Below, piece by piece: positions 13,218 through 24,637 of a DNA stretch of 64,000 nucleotides; positions within the stretch are counted from its first letter, which is position 1; each line of letters begins with the position of its first letter. Below the pieces are notes generated by a model. It had not been told where the DNA came from. It saw nothing but the letters and a program-made list of their open reading frames with translations, and searched no databases. The stretch is taken from the NCBI GenBank assembly GCA_052258065.1, contig JBQQPY010000002.1, positions 1,680,786 to 1,744,785 of the forward strand. Reading direction: 5' to 3'. The stretch is from JBQQPY01 sp052258065 (lineage in GTDB: Bacteria > Pseudomonadota > Gammaproteobacteria > Enterobacterales > Enterobacteriaceae). The translations under genes were made by a program, and so were the position numbers.

Positions 13218-14168
13218 TTAATCCAGAAGTGTGCCAGGAATAAACCATTTTTGTCTTGAATTGAGTAAATCTTGGACTGGCATTGCTTTTTTACCTGCCG
13301 GCTGCAATCGAGTTAGTGCCAGAATGCCCTTGCTAGTGGCGATGTAAATCCCGTCCTTGTCCGCAGCTAGAATCGTGCCCAACGCACATGAAGCTGTCTG
13401 CTGGGAAGCAACGCTAGCAGTCCAGACTTTGATTCGGTGTCCCAACAGCCAGAAATAGCTGATGGGCCAGGGATTAAAGGCGCGGATGCAGCGTTCAAGC
13501 TGCGCTGCAGGCAGGCGCCAGTCAAGCCTAGCTTCTTCTTTGCTGAGTTTGTTCGCATAGGTGGTGAGTACGTTGTCTTGCGGCTCAGCTATAGCGCGGC
13601 GGGCGGCTAGCCCGCCGAGCGTCGTCAAGAGAGCGTCCGGTCCGATTTGCGCTAATTTGTTATACAACGAGGCGCTGGTGTCGTCGGGCCGAATAGCGCA
13701 GGTGGTCTGATGCAGTATGGCACCAGTATCGAGCCCGGCATCCATCTGTATAATCGTTACGCCAGTTTGGCTATCACCGGCCCACAATGCTCGCTGAATT
13801 GGTGCTGCCCCGCGCCATCGCGGTAAAAGTGATCCATGTACGTTGATGCAGCCAAAGCGCGGCAGATTCAAGACCGCCTGTGGGAGAAGCAGGCCATAGG
13901 CCACGACCACCATGATATCTGCCTTTAAGGCTGCGACCAATCCCTGTTCTTCCGGTTTCCGCAGTGAAGAGGGTTGAAATATCCGTAGACTATGCCGATT
14001 TGCTAACTGCTTGACTGGGCTGGGTGTCAAGCGGTTTCCGCGTCCTGCGTGCCGGTCTGGCTGGGTAAAAACGCCAACTATCTGTTGTTTAGCGCGAATT
14101 AGAGTGTCTAAATGGTGTGCGGCAAAGTCCGGTGTACCAGCAAAGATAATACGCAAAGAGTGGGACAC
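13218..14168 (-). CDS. fmt: Methionyl-tRNA formyltransferase
   Basis: Fmt adds a formyl group from 10-formyl-tetrahydrofolate to Met-tRNA-fMet, preparing it for initiation. The protein is 316 residues (E. coli 315). The N-terminal formyltransferase domain contains MVVVAYGLLLP and the catalytic CINVHGSLLPRWRGAAPIQ with Asn and His, plus GVTIIQMDAGLDTGAI with the catalytic Asp. A C-terminal OB-like tRNA-binding domain follows. The start codon is GTG at 14168, with AGGA about 7 bases upstream. It follows def by 13 bases, so the two form one operon. The initiator tRNA it acts on is also in this window at 47.1 kb. The usual downstream rsmB and trkA are missing. Confidence 0.96.
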   Translation of the reverse strand: MSHSLRIIFAGTPDFAAHHLDTLIRAKQQIVGVFTQPDRHAGRGNRLTPSPVKQLANRHSLRIFQPSSLRKPEEQGLVAALKADIMVVVAYGLLLPQAVLNLPRFGCINVHGSLLPRWRGAAPIQRALWAGDSQTGVTIIQMDAGLDTGAILHQTTCAIRPDDTSASLYNKLAQIGPDALLTTLGGLAARRAIAEPQDNVLTTYANKLSKEEARLDWRLPAAQLERCIRAFNPWPISYFWLLGHRIKVWTASVASQQTASCALGTILAADKDGIYIATSKGILALTRLQPAGKKAMPVQDLLNSRQKWFIPGTLLD

Positions 14169-14181
14169 GATGATTCCTATG

Positions 14182-14706
14182 TTATTGGGATTGCTTTTCT
14201 GTTCGTGCGGCTATACGCGCTACTTTCTCTACTTTTTGAAGAATGCGCTGACGTTTTAGCGGCGAGAGATAATCAATAAACAGCCTGCCGATTAGGTGAT
14301 CCATCTCGTGCTGAATACAGATTGCAAGCAGACCATCTGCCTCTAGCTCGAAGCAATTACCGTCGCGATCCAGCGCTCGTACTTTTACCTTTGCCGCCCG
14401 TGATATTAAGCCTCTTTGATCGGGAATCGACAGACAGCCTTCATCAATGGCGATCTCACCGCTTTTCTTCAGAAGTCTGGGATTGATCAGCACAAGGCGC
14501 TGTGCACGGTTTTCAGAGATATCAATAACGATGATCTGTTGGTGGATATCGACTTGGGTTGCGGCTAAGCCGATGCCTTGCTCTGCGTACATAGTTTCAA
14601 ACATATCATCTACGATGCGACGGACAGTGTTATTGGTATCGGCAATAGCTTTAGCTATTTTGCGCAACCGCTTATCTGGATAATGTATAATCTGTAATAA
14701 TGACAT
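14182..14706 (-). CDS. def: Peptide deformylase
   Basis: Def removes the N-formyl group from nascent proteins and acts after Fmt. The protein is 174 residues, slightly longer than E. coli (169). All three metal/catalytic motifs are intact: GIGLAATQ (about 43-50), EGCLS (about 88-92, metal Cys) and QHEMDH (about 131-136, two metal His and catalytic Glu). First gene of def-fmt. The Shine-Dalgarno is weak. Upstream lies only IS debris, so its promoter is not obvious. Confidence 0.96.
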   Translation of the reverse strand: MSLLQIIHYPDKRLRKIAKAIADTNNTVRRIVDDMFETMYAEQGIGLAATQVDIHQQIIVIDISENRAQRLVLINPRLLKKSGEIAIDEGCLSIPDQRGLISRAAKVKVRALDRDGNCFELEADGLLAICIQHEMDHLIGRLFIDYLSPLKRQRILQKVEKVARIAARTEKQSQ

Positions 14707-15905
14707 AGTAATTAAAATCTGTATTTAAGTATAAAACGATACTTGCTCTTATTTTAAACATTGTTGGTGCTGGATGAACCAGGCCAATATTTTACCTTTC
14801 TTAAAAATTTTATAATAACTGATTTGTGAAAGGTATCTTATATCAAGAATCTTTCGAAAAGAATATGGTATTAAATACTAGAATATAGTATTTATTTGAA
14901 ATAATTCATGTTTAATTTTGTTAATATATTTATATATTTTAATAGAATGAAAATGTAAAATACTGATTAAGGTAATTCTTAATTATAGAGTTAAAGATAT
15001 TCATGCAGTATAACTTTAAGCTCTTTATCAGAAGAAAGACAGTGGCTATGCAGCTGTTATAGCGGCTGCCATATCCCATCTAAATTAGGAATAAATATAT
15101 AATTATTTATAGCTAGCTAAGGCTGATTGAATTGTGATTGATATCTGCTGATACTTGTATCTATTTACATAAATAAGAACGATCCTTTTTAGTGCAATTA
15201 TCTATAAAAAATAAAAATTTACAGTGTTAGCTAGTGGTATAAATATGTAATCCTTTTCTTATTAACTAGTCTGAGCAATGACTGCTGATTACTTATAATT
15301 AAGTTATTACTATCGCTTTTTATTAAAACTAGAGTCATTGAAGATTCATGTAAAGCCGTCAAGCAAAGTAAAACAAATAAAAAATATGATGAAATATATG
15401 AGATTTAAGAGCTCACGTTCTGAGTTTACAAAACAGTATAACTAAATATATAAAGAATTTATTTATAGTTTCCTGCTTTTGTTATGATAAGAAAATTAAG
15501 TGCGGAATGACGATTCCAGCACATCTTGTATCGTCTAGATATGCATGCGTTCATGCTTCTGTAATTTACCCGCCCCGAGCGAAATGCATGCAGCCTGGGG
15601 TATAACTTAATGTTTTTATGCTTTTTTAAATTGCTCATCTTTTAAAGAAAAAGAGCCTTGCAATGCGCAAAGCGCAGTTCTATAAAATATGACAAATGCT
15701 ATGTTTATTATGCTTATGCGGCGGCCCTTAACCCTGCCGTGCATCTATATAAGGATTGTTGACGTTTTTATGCTTTTAAGGGCATGGGTTCTGTCTCTCC
15801 GCATTGAAATTAGGAACAAATAAAAAAATCAGTGAAACAAATAAAATAGATTAGTTACCTGATTGCCTATTCAACCTAAGCGAACCTAAGCTTATATTTT
15901 ATATC
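14707..15905. other. Gene-free stretch with repeat debris
   Basis: Very AT-rich. 14940-15050 resembles the minus-strand tail of the IS481-like element (CATGCAGTATAACTTTAAG). 15240-15500 resembles repeat family F in reverse orientation (TTAAAACTAGAGTCATT, then GAGCTCACGTTCTGAGTTTA). 15600-15900 holds nothing that I recognise. Confidence 0.4.
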
Positions 15906-16870
15906 GGATCATTATATTGATTTTTTCGCATACTTTCTTCATGACAGGATGGCGACTGAGGGATGTAATTCATTATGATTAGACGCCATAGTTAATTAAA
16001 TGCAACACCTAAAAGTCGGAGCTACTCTTTAGACAAGTAACGAGCCGGTATCTACTTTGGCTCAGTGTTATGGTATATCTGAGCTGATTATTTTAAATAG
16101 CAAAACAAGATAGTGTTGAAGATCATAGCCATATTGCCGATTTTTCAGATGATACTGTTAGCTCGCTGAGGAGGCCTTAATCGTTCCTGCGAAAAACGCT
16201 TTTCTTCCACCGGGCGACTTATTAGTGATCGTACTCAAATTCTTGAACCCTCTCGTATCTTGATCTGGCCTGGATTGTTGTTCACATAGCTTTAGATTAG
16301 GAAGGTTACGCAATATAACGGATTGAAACTAAAACAGAAGGCGTTTAAAAGATGTGCGCCTGCTTCCCTGTATGTTAAGATTCAATATCTTCTATAAATC
16401 CTAAATGAAGCCTGATCACGTTATCTTTTCGTACGTGTAGGTAGACTGAGTTGATAGGTTTTTGTTCTTCGCTACAACGCTAAGACTGCTATAAAGATAA
16501 GACCGCGGCTAATACATGACGTCCCTCGTATAATCTCAGTTTAGTATTTTCCATGATTATTTATCTAGTACTTACAGACAATGGAAAAATTTAAAGATCT
16601 TCTTTTTGGCTTGCGAAAACGTTTAGTTACTGCGAAATGTAAATTTGACCGCTTATATGCAGAGTTTTTATATAGAACACTATCTTAGTCGAACGGTGTT
16701 TTCATAAACAAATCGTATCGTTGAGCGATTTTATAGGCACATAGAAAATGTATCGAAAAGCAATATTTCCAGTCTGGTAAGGAACTTGAAGTCACAATGC
16801 ACTGACATATCTCGCTCTATACTCAAGAATTTTCTTAATCAGTACTAGACAATAAAACTCGATTATAGCC
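15906..16870 (+). mobile_element. IS481-like element, near full length, decayed
   Basis: Begins at the terminus GGATCATTATATTGAT and runs about 965 bases. Frames can be followed through ATTATGATTAGACGCCATAG (start), the HTH, HVDVKYL-, DNGKEF- and VERF-equivalent regions, but with many stops and frameshifts. Abuts an oppositely oriented relic of the same family. Confidence 0.8.
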
Positions 16871-17089
16871 AACGAAATATCGGTATTGAATTAAATTTAA
16901 ACTATTCAAAAAAAGAAAAATACTAGATTGTAAAATGTAATATCTATATATAGAAGTTAATATTATTTATTACCAGAATGATTAGCTATGTGTAAAGAGA
17001 TTATATTGAGCCATTCTTAAGTATGATATTGTTTTATTTAAGGTAGTACTGCTTTTTTAGATAATATTATATTTAATTATGCGCTAATA

Positions 17090-17465
17090 TATTATAACAA
17101 GGCATTACTACCTAATACTAATTGAAGCAATTCTTGATTGTAGAGCGATATATCAATGTAGTGTGTTCTCAAGCTCTGTGTCAGAATAGAAATGGTAGCC
17201 TTTCAGCATATCTTCTATATTCCCATTAAATCTTTCGATCATGCAATTTTTATGGGTGTATCGGTGAGCTAAGACAGCATTTTATGCTAAACTCTGAGTA
17301 TAAGTGGTCAAATTCATATTTCTCGATAGCTAAGTGTTTTTGCAGGCTAAAAGACAGTCTGTAAATTTTTTGTATTGTCTGTAAGTATTCAGATGAATAA
17401 GCATAAGACATGCTCAACTAAAAGCACGTAAAAACGTCGTGCATTAGAGCGCTTTTTATTTATAT
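17090..17465 (-). mobile_element. IS481-like element, 3' fragment
   Basis: Minus-strand equivalent of the transposase C-terminal 40 percent. It ends where IS630-B sequence begins near 17480. With the preceding copy it forms a tail-to-tail pair. Confidence 0.7.
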
Positions 17466-17479
17466 GCTGTGGCTAATTT

Positions 17480-19240
17480 TTTTCTGAAGTCTATATGGTA
17501 CATTCTTGCGGTTAGAACTGAAGATCGTGGATAATTAGATTGATTGATGTAGATAGCTCTACACGTGTAGCGGCGGATAGATATCAAATAGCGTCTTCTC
17601 TTGCGTTAGAGCAATCAGTTCCGTAAGAGTAAAAGTTACAGTTTCGAATCTAGTATCTTAACACGAAAAAGTAGCGGTTTTAAGTATCTGTAGCTAGGGC
17701 TGAAGAAATCTTTTAAATCTAGGTATAGAAAAATACATTATTAATTTGTGTTGGAAGAAAGAACGCCACTGGATACTTTAATCAGCAAAGCCAATCATTC
17801 CGTACAGAAAGTTATAAATGCATTAAATTTTTTAAATTATGATACATTAATTAGGATGTAAAACGACTGAGTAGCAAAGCGTTAGCCAAGATTTTATAAA
17901 TAGGTGCCTGTAAGGATTGATAGGATAAAGTGTTATTCGTCTAAGGAAGAAAGGCTCGAAGCAGTCCTGAGCCGTAAATTGAGAAAGCGGGCGTATGACC
18001 GCACAAAAAATCGGTTGGGTTATGCCGTTTAGAAGCCAATGCCGAATTAGTTGCGCCTATAAGGTATCTGCTCCAGGTGTATCGTTGGCTTTATGAGTTG
18101 ATGCATCAAGTAGTTTGCACGAATAAGAGCCTTCTTCAATTAATCGAATGCACGCGATTGGTCCTGCTATTGAGGCCTACTTTATGAGCAGTGAGTCACG
18201 GGCGCGTCGTTGGTTAAGCAAGGTGACTAGGCATAGAAAAAGCATAGAAGCAAAATTGATTGTATTCGCTGCTTTCTTAAAGATATCTTAACACTGCATT
18301 CAAGCTTTCTGACGAAGTCGGCTAAGCCCTTATAGGATAGTTTTGAATTTGTTTATACATTTAAATATAGCAGTTAGATAACTATAGCGAAAAGTAAACT
18401 CTATATGCTGATCGGTCAATGCATAAATTGTCATATTAACAAAATTAAGAAATTGCAAAGTAAAATTACCGCTTGGAAAATATAACAAGGTCAGATAAAC
18501 GCTAAGATCGATTAGCATTTTACTACTGATAACTCTCGCATAAAACTCAAGCGTCTTTATCTGTTATTTGATATATGATGTGACACTAGAGGCAGTTCAA
18601 CTTGCAGATCAAAAATTGATGTGTATTCTAACTTTATCCTTGCGCTTATTAATGAGACTTGTGATCAAATATTGTTTGAGATATAGATTTTCTTGAAAAA
18701 TCATTTTAGAATTCAAGTGAATATTTTACTCTATCGTTTTTTTATATCAGCGTATAATTACGGTTAAAAAAGACTTTACCTGTTACTGAATAAGGCACGA
18801 CGTTGTGATTCGTGCTCTATAGTTTGAAGCAATGTTGTGTCTCTCACCAGAGAAGCTAATTTTTATTGATAAAAGGATAATAATCAAAAAGATGCGTAAA
18901 TTAAAGAGCTATAGCAGATGGGCTTAACAATCTTTGGCTAATATCCAACATGTTTACTGGAAAATGCCAACACTCACTGCTGCTATACGTTTATCTGGAT
19001 TAAGTTTAACTATGCCACTTAATTGAATAATTAATAGGCATGCCTTTCTTGCTTATGTAGAATAAGCGCCTGCTCTTAACATTGTATTCGTAACAGTAGA
19101 TAATTTGTCTACTTATAAAGTAGATGCTATACGAAAAGACATTAAAGCTATTCAGGCTAAAGATGTGATTTTTTTATTTTCCGCCTTATTAACCGGATTT
19201 AAATCCTATCGAGACAGTGTTTTCTAAGCTGTGTCACCTC
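17480..19240 (+). mobile_element. IS630-B element interrupted by IS630-D
   Basis: The 5' part (17480-17650) encodes the DNA-binding half (an ARAAADRYQ-like run in related copies). The 3' part (18589-19240) includes the catalytic-core equivalents and the LPPYSPDLNPIE-like region near 19180. The two parts are separated by an IS630-D copy flanked by a TA duplication. Multiple stops; inactive. Confidence 0.75.
17651..18588 (+). mobile_element. IS630-D element inserted in IS630-B
   Basis: About 938 bases bounded by TA at 17651-17652 and 18587-18588, the target duplication made by IS630 elements. Ends are imperfect inverted repeats (TAGTATCTTAACACG and, reversed, TAGTGTCACATCATA). Reading with frameshifts: an N-terminal LISKANHSVQKVINAL-like start, an internal EAYFMSSESRARRWLS region, and the C-terminal TTDNSRIKLKRLYLLF (18515-18565), matching the tails of the copies near 43.4 and 46.0 kb. 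Confidence 0.75.
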
Positions 19241-19284
19241 CTAAAAGGTGATATAGTTTCTTTTTGGTGCGCTAGACAACTATA

Positions 19285-19545
19285 ACACCATAATAGATTC
19301 TGGCTCCTCGCTTGCCTGAAAAGCGTTTCTGATTTTAGGTATTGTAGTTGCCTGACTACGGAGTCTAATCATTATAATGTTTCTCCCTTCACTATATGAC
19401 TCAGGAGCCGTTTTCCCATGAGTAGGATGAGGCGATGAGAGTCTGATAATCCTCCTAGACAAAATCACTAGGTAATGATGTGTATCTTCGTAATAAATCG
19501 CATGAAAAGCGTCCATGATATTATCTTAATATTCTCCAGCAGACT
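19285..19545 (-). mobile_element. IS481-like element, 5' fragment
   Basis: Minus-strand start of the transposase: MIRLRSQATTIPKIRNAFQA, then ASEEPES, matching the amino end of the family. The remainder is lost. Confidence 0.7.
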
Positions 19546-19699
19546 GCTCATTCATTTGAAAATCGTCTCTTCCCAGTGTATCTTAAGTTTATCTGGTTAA
19601 GGTGCATAATTAAAAAATTAATTGCATTTTATAAAAATTATAAATTATTAAAAACTAAATTATTTATTAATTACAATATTATATTTTATGATGTGATAT

Positions 19700-20330
19700 C
19701 GAATTGAATGTTCTTGCCTATAATGCTACAGCCGGGTCTGTATTTCTATGCCGGGACTTGTCTGATAACTGCTTTCTTCCTGCAAATAGCTAGATGGTCT
19801 TAATCTGCGCGCCAAGATAGCAATTGTTTTGGCTATGTTGTTGGGCATTCTGCGCATCGCCGTCCTGAAATTAGACGCCGTGCGTGCTTATCAACATTGA
19901 TATCGATCCGCAAGCAATGTAGGCCAGCCGCGATAATGCTCGGCGGTAACAACGTAGTAAAATATTTAACACTCTGTCTACCATAAAGACAGAGGCATTA
20001 GCTACATGACGACGTGGTAATGACTCGTATCCTCGCCGAATATCCTCTACAAATCGCTAAATGAACTAACTGCGCTTATTATTAATTTACCGTTGCTAGT
20101 CGGCTGGTTGTCTCGGATCTTGACTAGTCAGGCCGAAAGCGTAATCTAAGTATACGCTGCGGTTTTTACCCTTTAGCCGTTGGCCGATGAGTTGTGCTGC
20201 ATTACTGGTTTGCAGCGTCGAAAGCCGATCCGGAAGTGAGGCCGAATAGCCAGCGCCGCGGTTAGCTAAGTGTTATTGATTTCTTCGCTTTGCGCGGTGA
20301 GATTAGGAAGATTTATTAACGCACCAAACA
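19700..20330. other. GC-richer remnant of an unidentified gene
   Basis: This block is richer in G and C than the IS debris around it and is not repeated elsewhere in the window, so it is probably the remains of one or two chromosomal genes. A short plus-strand run VLINIDIDPQAM near 19890 recalls thiamine-pyrophosphate enzymes of the acetolactate synthase type, but no longer stretch supports this. All frames are broken. In E. coli panF and prmA lie upstream of dusB; I could not match either. 20331-20822 holds nothing I recognise. Confidence 0.3.
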
Positions 20331-20822
20331 GGATGTAATTAACATTACGTATTTAATAGGAAAGGTGTATTTCTCGCGCAAAAACTGAAATCATTGATCG
20401 CTGATATAATATTGCTCAAAGCATAGTCTTTTGTCTGATAAAAAAATCGTAATTTACGCGCATTGGGGACATAGTAGACACATTTCTATATGAAATATAC
20501 GATAAACACTCAACATACAGCAGGTTATAAGACGAGCAAGCCCGACGCGTAGGCGTATCAGTCTCGTATTAAGCCGGCAGTTTCACATGATTTAGGCTAG
20601 TGGCGATGTTGATGCTTGTTTTCGTGCATGAGAATTTCCAACGGGTGGGTGTCGTGAGTTGTGTAAGCAAGTGCTGCCATTGTATTTTGGCTTTCTGTTC
20701 TGCTAGGCCACTTGTGATCTTGAGGCATTGTAGGTGAAACAGAAGCCTATTAGCAGGCACGAAGACTCCCGGTTATACTGACCTGAGAAGCCAGTAGTAA
20801 TTTATAATCTTACTTAGTTTAC

Positions 20823-21770
20823 TATGCCTATTTTCGTTGCTCTCTATGCATATTCTGATTGCGGCTCCGATAGCCGGTGTGACAGACCGCTGGTTGAGAG
20901 CATTTTGTCACGCGATGAGTGAGTGATTGCGGAAATATTATTTTTAAAATCAGAGGTGTGTCGAACAGATAAGTTATGTTTTCGCATACTACATAGTGAT
21001 GAAGCCCGTATCCGAACGGTGCAAATTGCCGGTAGCGATGTTGCTGATACAGCCGCCGATACCGTTATTAATCTGGATAGCAGCGTGCAGCTTATTAGTA
21101 TTAATAGGATTTGCCCGGTCAAGAAAGTGAGCCGAAAATTAGCGGGTTCACTATTCCTGCAATATCCCAATCTTATAAAGTAAATCCTGATGGTACTGGT
21201 GTATGCCGTTGATGTGCCTATAATGCTGAAAATTCGAACAGACTGGGTGCTGGGTTACAAAAATCATTTAAAAACTACCGAATTAGCTGAAAATTATAGT
21301 ATACAGGCAATCACGATTTATGGCCGCACTTGCGTCTCTCTGTTTAACGGCAAGAGAGAGTGCGATAGTATTCAGGCAGTTAAGCGGCGCGTTTCTATTC
21401 CGGTGATCGCCACTAGAGATATTGCTGATCCGTAGAAAGCTAGCGCGATTATAAATGAAACCGTGCAGATATCCTGATAATAAACTGCGTCCCTTGGGGA
21501 GGCTCTAGATATTTTAGAAAATCCAGCATTATTTCGATACAAAAACTCTTAGCGCTGCTGTTAGGTGAAGTAAAGCATTTATTGATAGAGCATGTCAGGA
21601 AGTTTCGCGACTTTATAGTGCAAGCGAGGTGTTCCGCATCGCTCATAGGTGCGTGTCTTGTTTTTTATAGGCGCATGCCCCAATAATTAGTTTAAGCGCA
21701 CATTCAACGCCATTAATGATGCTAGAGATAGCAGGAGGCGTTGGAAGCATTTTTATAAATCTTAAGTAAT
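20823..21770 (+). pseudogene. dusB: tRNA-dihydrouridine synthase B, decayed
   Basis: DusB reduces specific uridines in tRNA D-loops using FMN and NADPH. Segments in several frames follow E. coli DusB in order: LIAAPIAGVTDRWLRAFCHAMSE; IRTVQIAGSD; NRICPVKKVSRKLAGSLFLQ; AVDVPIMLKIRTDWVL; QAITIYGRTCVSLFNG; VKRRVSIPVIATRDIADP. The active-site Cys of the CPxKKV motif is still present. Stops and frameshifts interrupt it at about 20925, 21183, 21435 and throughout the C-terminal third. It occupies its usual place before fis, with which it is normally co-transcribed. Confidence 0.88.
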
Positions 21771-21793
21771 AGAAAAAAAGAGCAGACAAAACT

Positions 21794-22093
21794 ATGTTCG
21801 AACAACGCGTAAATTCTGATATACTAATCGTTTCTACGGTTAACTCTCAGGATCAGGTAACGCAAAAACCCCTACGTGACTCGGTAAAGCAAGCACTAAA
21901 GAACTATTTTGTGCAGTTGAATGGTCAGAACGTCAACGACCTCTATAAGTTGGTATTGGATGAAGTAGAACGGCCCTTATTGGATATTGTGATGCAATAT
22001 ACTCGTGGCAATCAGACCCGGGCGGCGCAGATGATGGGAATCAACCGCGGTACTCTGCGTAAGAAATTGAAAAAACACAGCATGAACCGATAA
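21794..22093 (+). CDS. fis: Nucleoid-associated protein Fis
   Basis: Fis is a small dimeric DNA-bending protein that activates rrn P1 and other stable-RNA promoters. The protein is 99 residues (E. coli 98), nearly identical by eye: MFEQRVNSDILIVSTVNSQD, then the dimer helices (ALKNYFVQLNGQNVNDLYKL), then the C-terminal helix-turn-helix RAAQMMGINRGTLRKKLKKH. The frame is clean although dusB, its operon partner and normal source of its promoter, is destroyed. A promoter must therefore survive in, or have arisen in, the dusB remains; I could not pick one with confidence. Confidence 0.97.
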   Translation: MFEQRVNSDILIVSTVNSQDQVTQKPLRDSVKQALKNYFVQLNGQNVNDLYKLVLDEVERPLLDIVMQYTRGNQTRAAQMMGINRGTLRKKLKKHSMNR

Positions 22094-22099
22094 GTTCAT

Positions 22100-22609
22100 G
22101 TCAAACTGTTTCCTGATGAGCTGCTTTAAACGGCTTAAGATTAAGCTTTTTACACACGGAGATTAGGAAGGGGACGTATTCTGCTGATTGATTTTTGTAG
22201 ATAATGGCAACAAAAGAGAGAAGATACGCCATGAAAAAGTCTATCCTACAAGTATTACTAGCACTAGATGTATGAACTCATTCGTAATGATGCCAGAGAG
22301 CTGATAGCTGCCGTCCTTAAGACTTGGCTTAGAGTCACGCAACATGCTGAACGTCGCTTTGACGACGGATGTCATGCTCTTTTCTGTAGCGGTTATTAGC
22401 TGCAGCAAAACCATATAAACTGATATTGGCGATGTTAAAATTAAAGTGCCCGTGTCAAGAATAGTGGCAGAAACAGAATATGTCTCATGATTAGCGTTGC
22501 CCGCCGGGCATTATCAGTGCTACTGATCACGCTCATAAGAAACTAATTGCGGTCAAAAATCGAGAGGGTCAGACTTCTCGCACTCCTGAGAGTGCATTGT
22601 TTAACTACT
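22100..22609. other. Unidentified remnant after fis
   Basis: 22112-22147 is similar to 22891-22926 (both contain CTTTAAACGG then TTAAGATTAAG), a direct repeat about 780 bases apart. From 22231 a short frame begins MKKSILQVLLALDV, like the start of a signal peptide, then stops; 22430-22480 reads GDVKIKVPVSRIVAETEYVS. I do not recognise the source. Confidence 0.3.
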
Positions 22610-22790
22610 CTGTATGGCATTACGGATGTTTTAAATGCTGCCACCAAGAAGCGCAATAGCAGTGTCGCCACGTCATAATGTCGATTAAATCGATACTTAA
22701 ATTCGGTTGGGTAACTAGGTCTATTTGATTACGAACTGTACGGTAAATGCCCATTATAGAATTTTAATATTCTTGCGCAGAAAAAATAAA
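22610..22790 (-). mobile_element. IS1595-type element, C-terminal fragment
   Basis: Minus-strand counterpart of the FEYRFNRRYDL-like tail, parallel to 5950-6180, 27100-27350 and 34340-34480. Degenerate. Confidence 0.5.
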
Positions 22791-23134
22791 CACAGATAGA
22801 TACTATAAACAGTATCGGAAATTACGTCAAGATAGCTTTATCGTAAAAGTGCGAAAGTTCTTAGGAGAAACTCACATCTCTAAAATCTCCCTGATTACTT
22901 ACTTTAAACGGTTTAAGATTAAGTTTTGATAGCCATCAAAAATTCTCTGTGAGACATTCAGAATGCTCGTAATCTTATTCAGTTTCAGGCTGGGTTGTCT
23001 TTTCTAACGTTTCTTGAGTTGTATGAGGGTGAAATGTAGTGTGCCGTGAAGCATCGCTTCATGCTATGTAGGCAACAGGTTTTTTCTGCCCTGTTTGCGA
23101 AAATACCAAGGGTTGTTAGCTCTCGCGGGGCGTC

Positions 23135-24128
23135 TAGAGCACTTTTCATCTATTCCAGCTTGTATCATGTTGCGAAAAAATTCTCGCAATCTTTATAGAA
23201 ATTAAATCAATAGCTTGAGCAATCGAATCCCAAAGAAAATTAAAGATTCTTGCTGCAGCTTTTCTGAGCGGTGATTTCAGTTTTTCTATAGGGTTTAAAT
23301 CTAACAAATCAAGAAGAAGATAAATAAGAATTGCATCTTTAGTTTTAATGGCTTTTCGTGCACTATTAACTTTATGAGTGATTAAATTATCTATTTTACG
23401 AGAAACAAGTGCCTTTTTGCATAAAAAGTACGTCCTTTCATTCTCTTCTAGGTGGCATAGTTGCACGTAATCCAGAGAGACGTATGTCAGCAGTGAGTAT
23501 CGTCATTCCCCGGTTTTGAGTATCGGATATCAGGCGGGCATAGTTGATCTGGTCTGATTCGGCTCGCTGACCTACTGATATTTTAATTTTGCTGTTTTAT
23601 CAATACAATACGCTTCTCTTGTGAAAAATTTGACACTTCTTTACACCATAATTTATGTAGATAAACTGCATCGTTACACTCTTATTTAGTGGAATTTACA
23701 GTCTTTTTAAGCATTATCATGTTTCAATGAAAAAGTGCGATAAAGTAGCAAGGCTCGTTTCAATGCTGAAACTACTTTTTAGGGAGGCTTATATTTTAAG
23801 CAAGTTTAGATTAAAAGACTTATCAATAAGCATCTAAATAAAATTAGAATGCGCATTAATTTTCTATCCACGATTCGGGTTTTCTCTAGGTTTAGATCCG
23901 TAATTTTTAAGCTTACGGAATTGCTTACTCTAATGAGCTACAGTAAAAGAGCCTATTTCATGTCTATCCGTTACTGCGCGTGTAGAGCTATCGACCTTAA
24001 TTAATACGATTATTCACAGTCTTAAGTTTTAATTGTAAGAATATACTATTTAAACTTTAGAGGGAAAATTAGCTGTAACATATAGATAAATGGTTATTTA
24101 ATTCACTGAAATAGATGAAAATGCGCTA
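23135..24128 (-). mobile_element. IS630-B element, full length, decayed
   Basis: 994 bases from TA (23135-23136) to TA (24127-24128), with inverted ends TAGAGCACTTTTCATCTATTCC and, reversed, TAGCGCATTTTCATCTATTTC. A 106-codon frame at 23146-23466 still encodes the C-terminal third: IDNLITHKVNSARKAI (catalytic DN), LDLNPIEKLKSPLRKAAAR. The N-terminal half is broken. It interrupts the IS1595-type element. Confidence 0.85.
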
Positions 24129-24637
24129 GCAGCGCCAGCCGTGCCATCATCAAGCCTTACTGATTGCTAGTGCTATATTTCATAATATAAACCTGCGATT
24201 AACGATTTGATTTACTTCAATTTATATTTTAATTCAGCGCTACAGTTTTCACATGATTTGGGCATGAGCTGCAACATGGGCTGGAAACTCAAGTATAAAA
24301 TACTATAGGTCATGCTGGAATTTAAATAGGGTCAGAGGCTCTCAGGGCGTATCGAAATCGATCATGCTTACCTAGATGGTAAATGCTCAGGAAAGTGCGG
24401 TCGCGTCGTAATTCATAAGTTTTCTTTTGCAGCGGCCATCTCTACTAATAAATAAGAAAACCGTTTACTGGTTCAGTGACCAGGAGTGAGCAGCTTCACC
24501 TGAGTGGAATTCGCACGATTTACAGCATCATCTGTTGTGGATAGTGGTCATATTTTTAGCAATGGATTCACATCTTTTAAAGTGTTCAACGACGTTCATT
24601 ATCGCCATAAAAGACGCGTCGCCGGTGGTGATAGCGC

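Noticed and set aside
19880..19920. Acetolactate synthase remnant
   Set aside because: Rests on about ten residues in one frame with no supporting flanks; reported only as an unidentified remnant.
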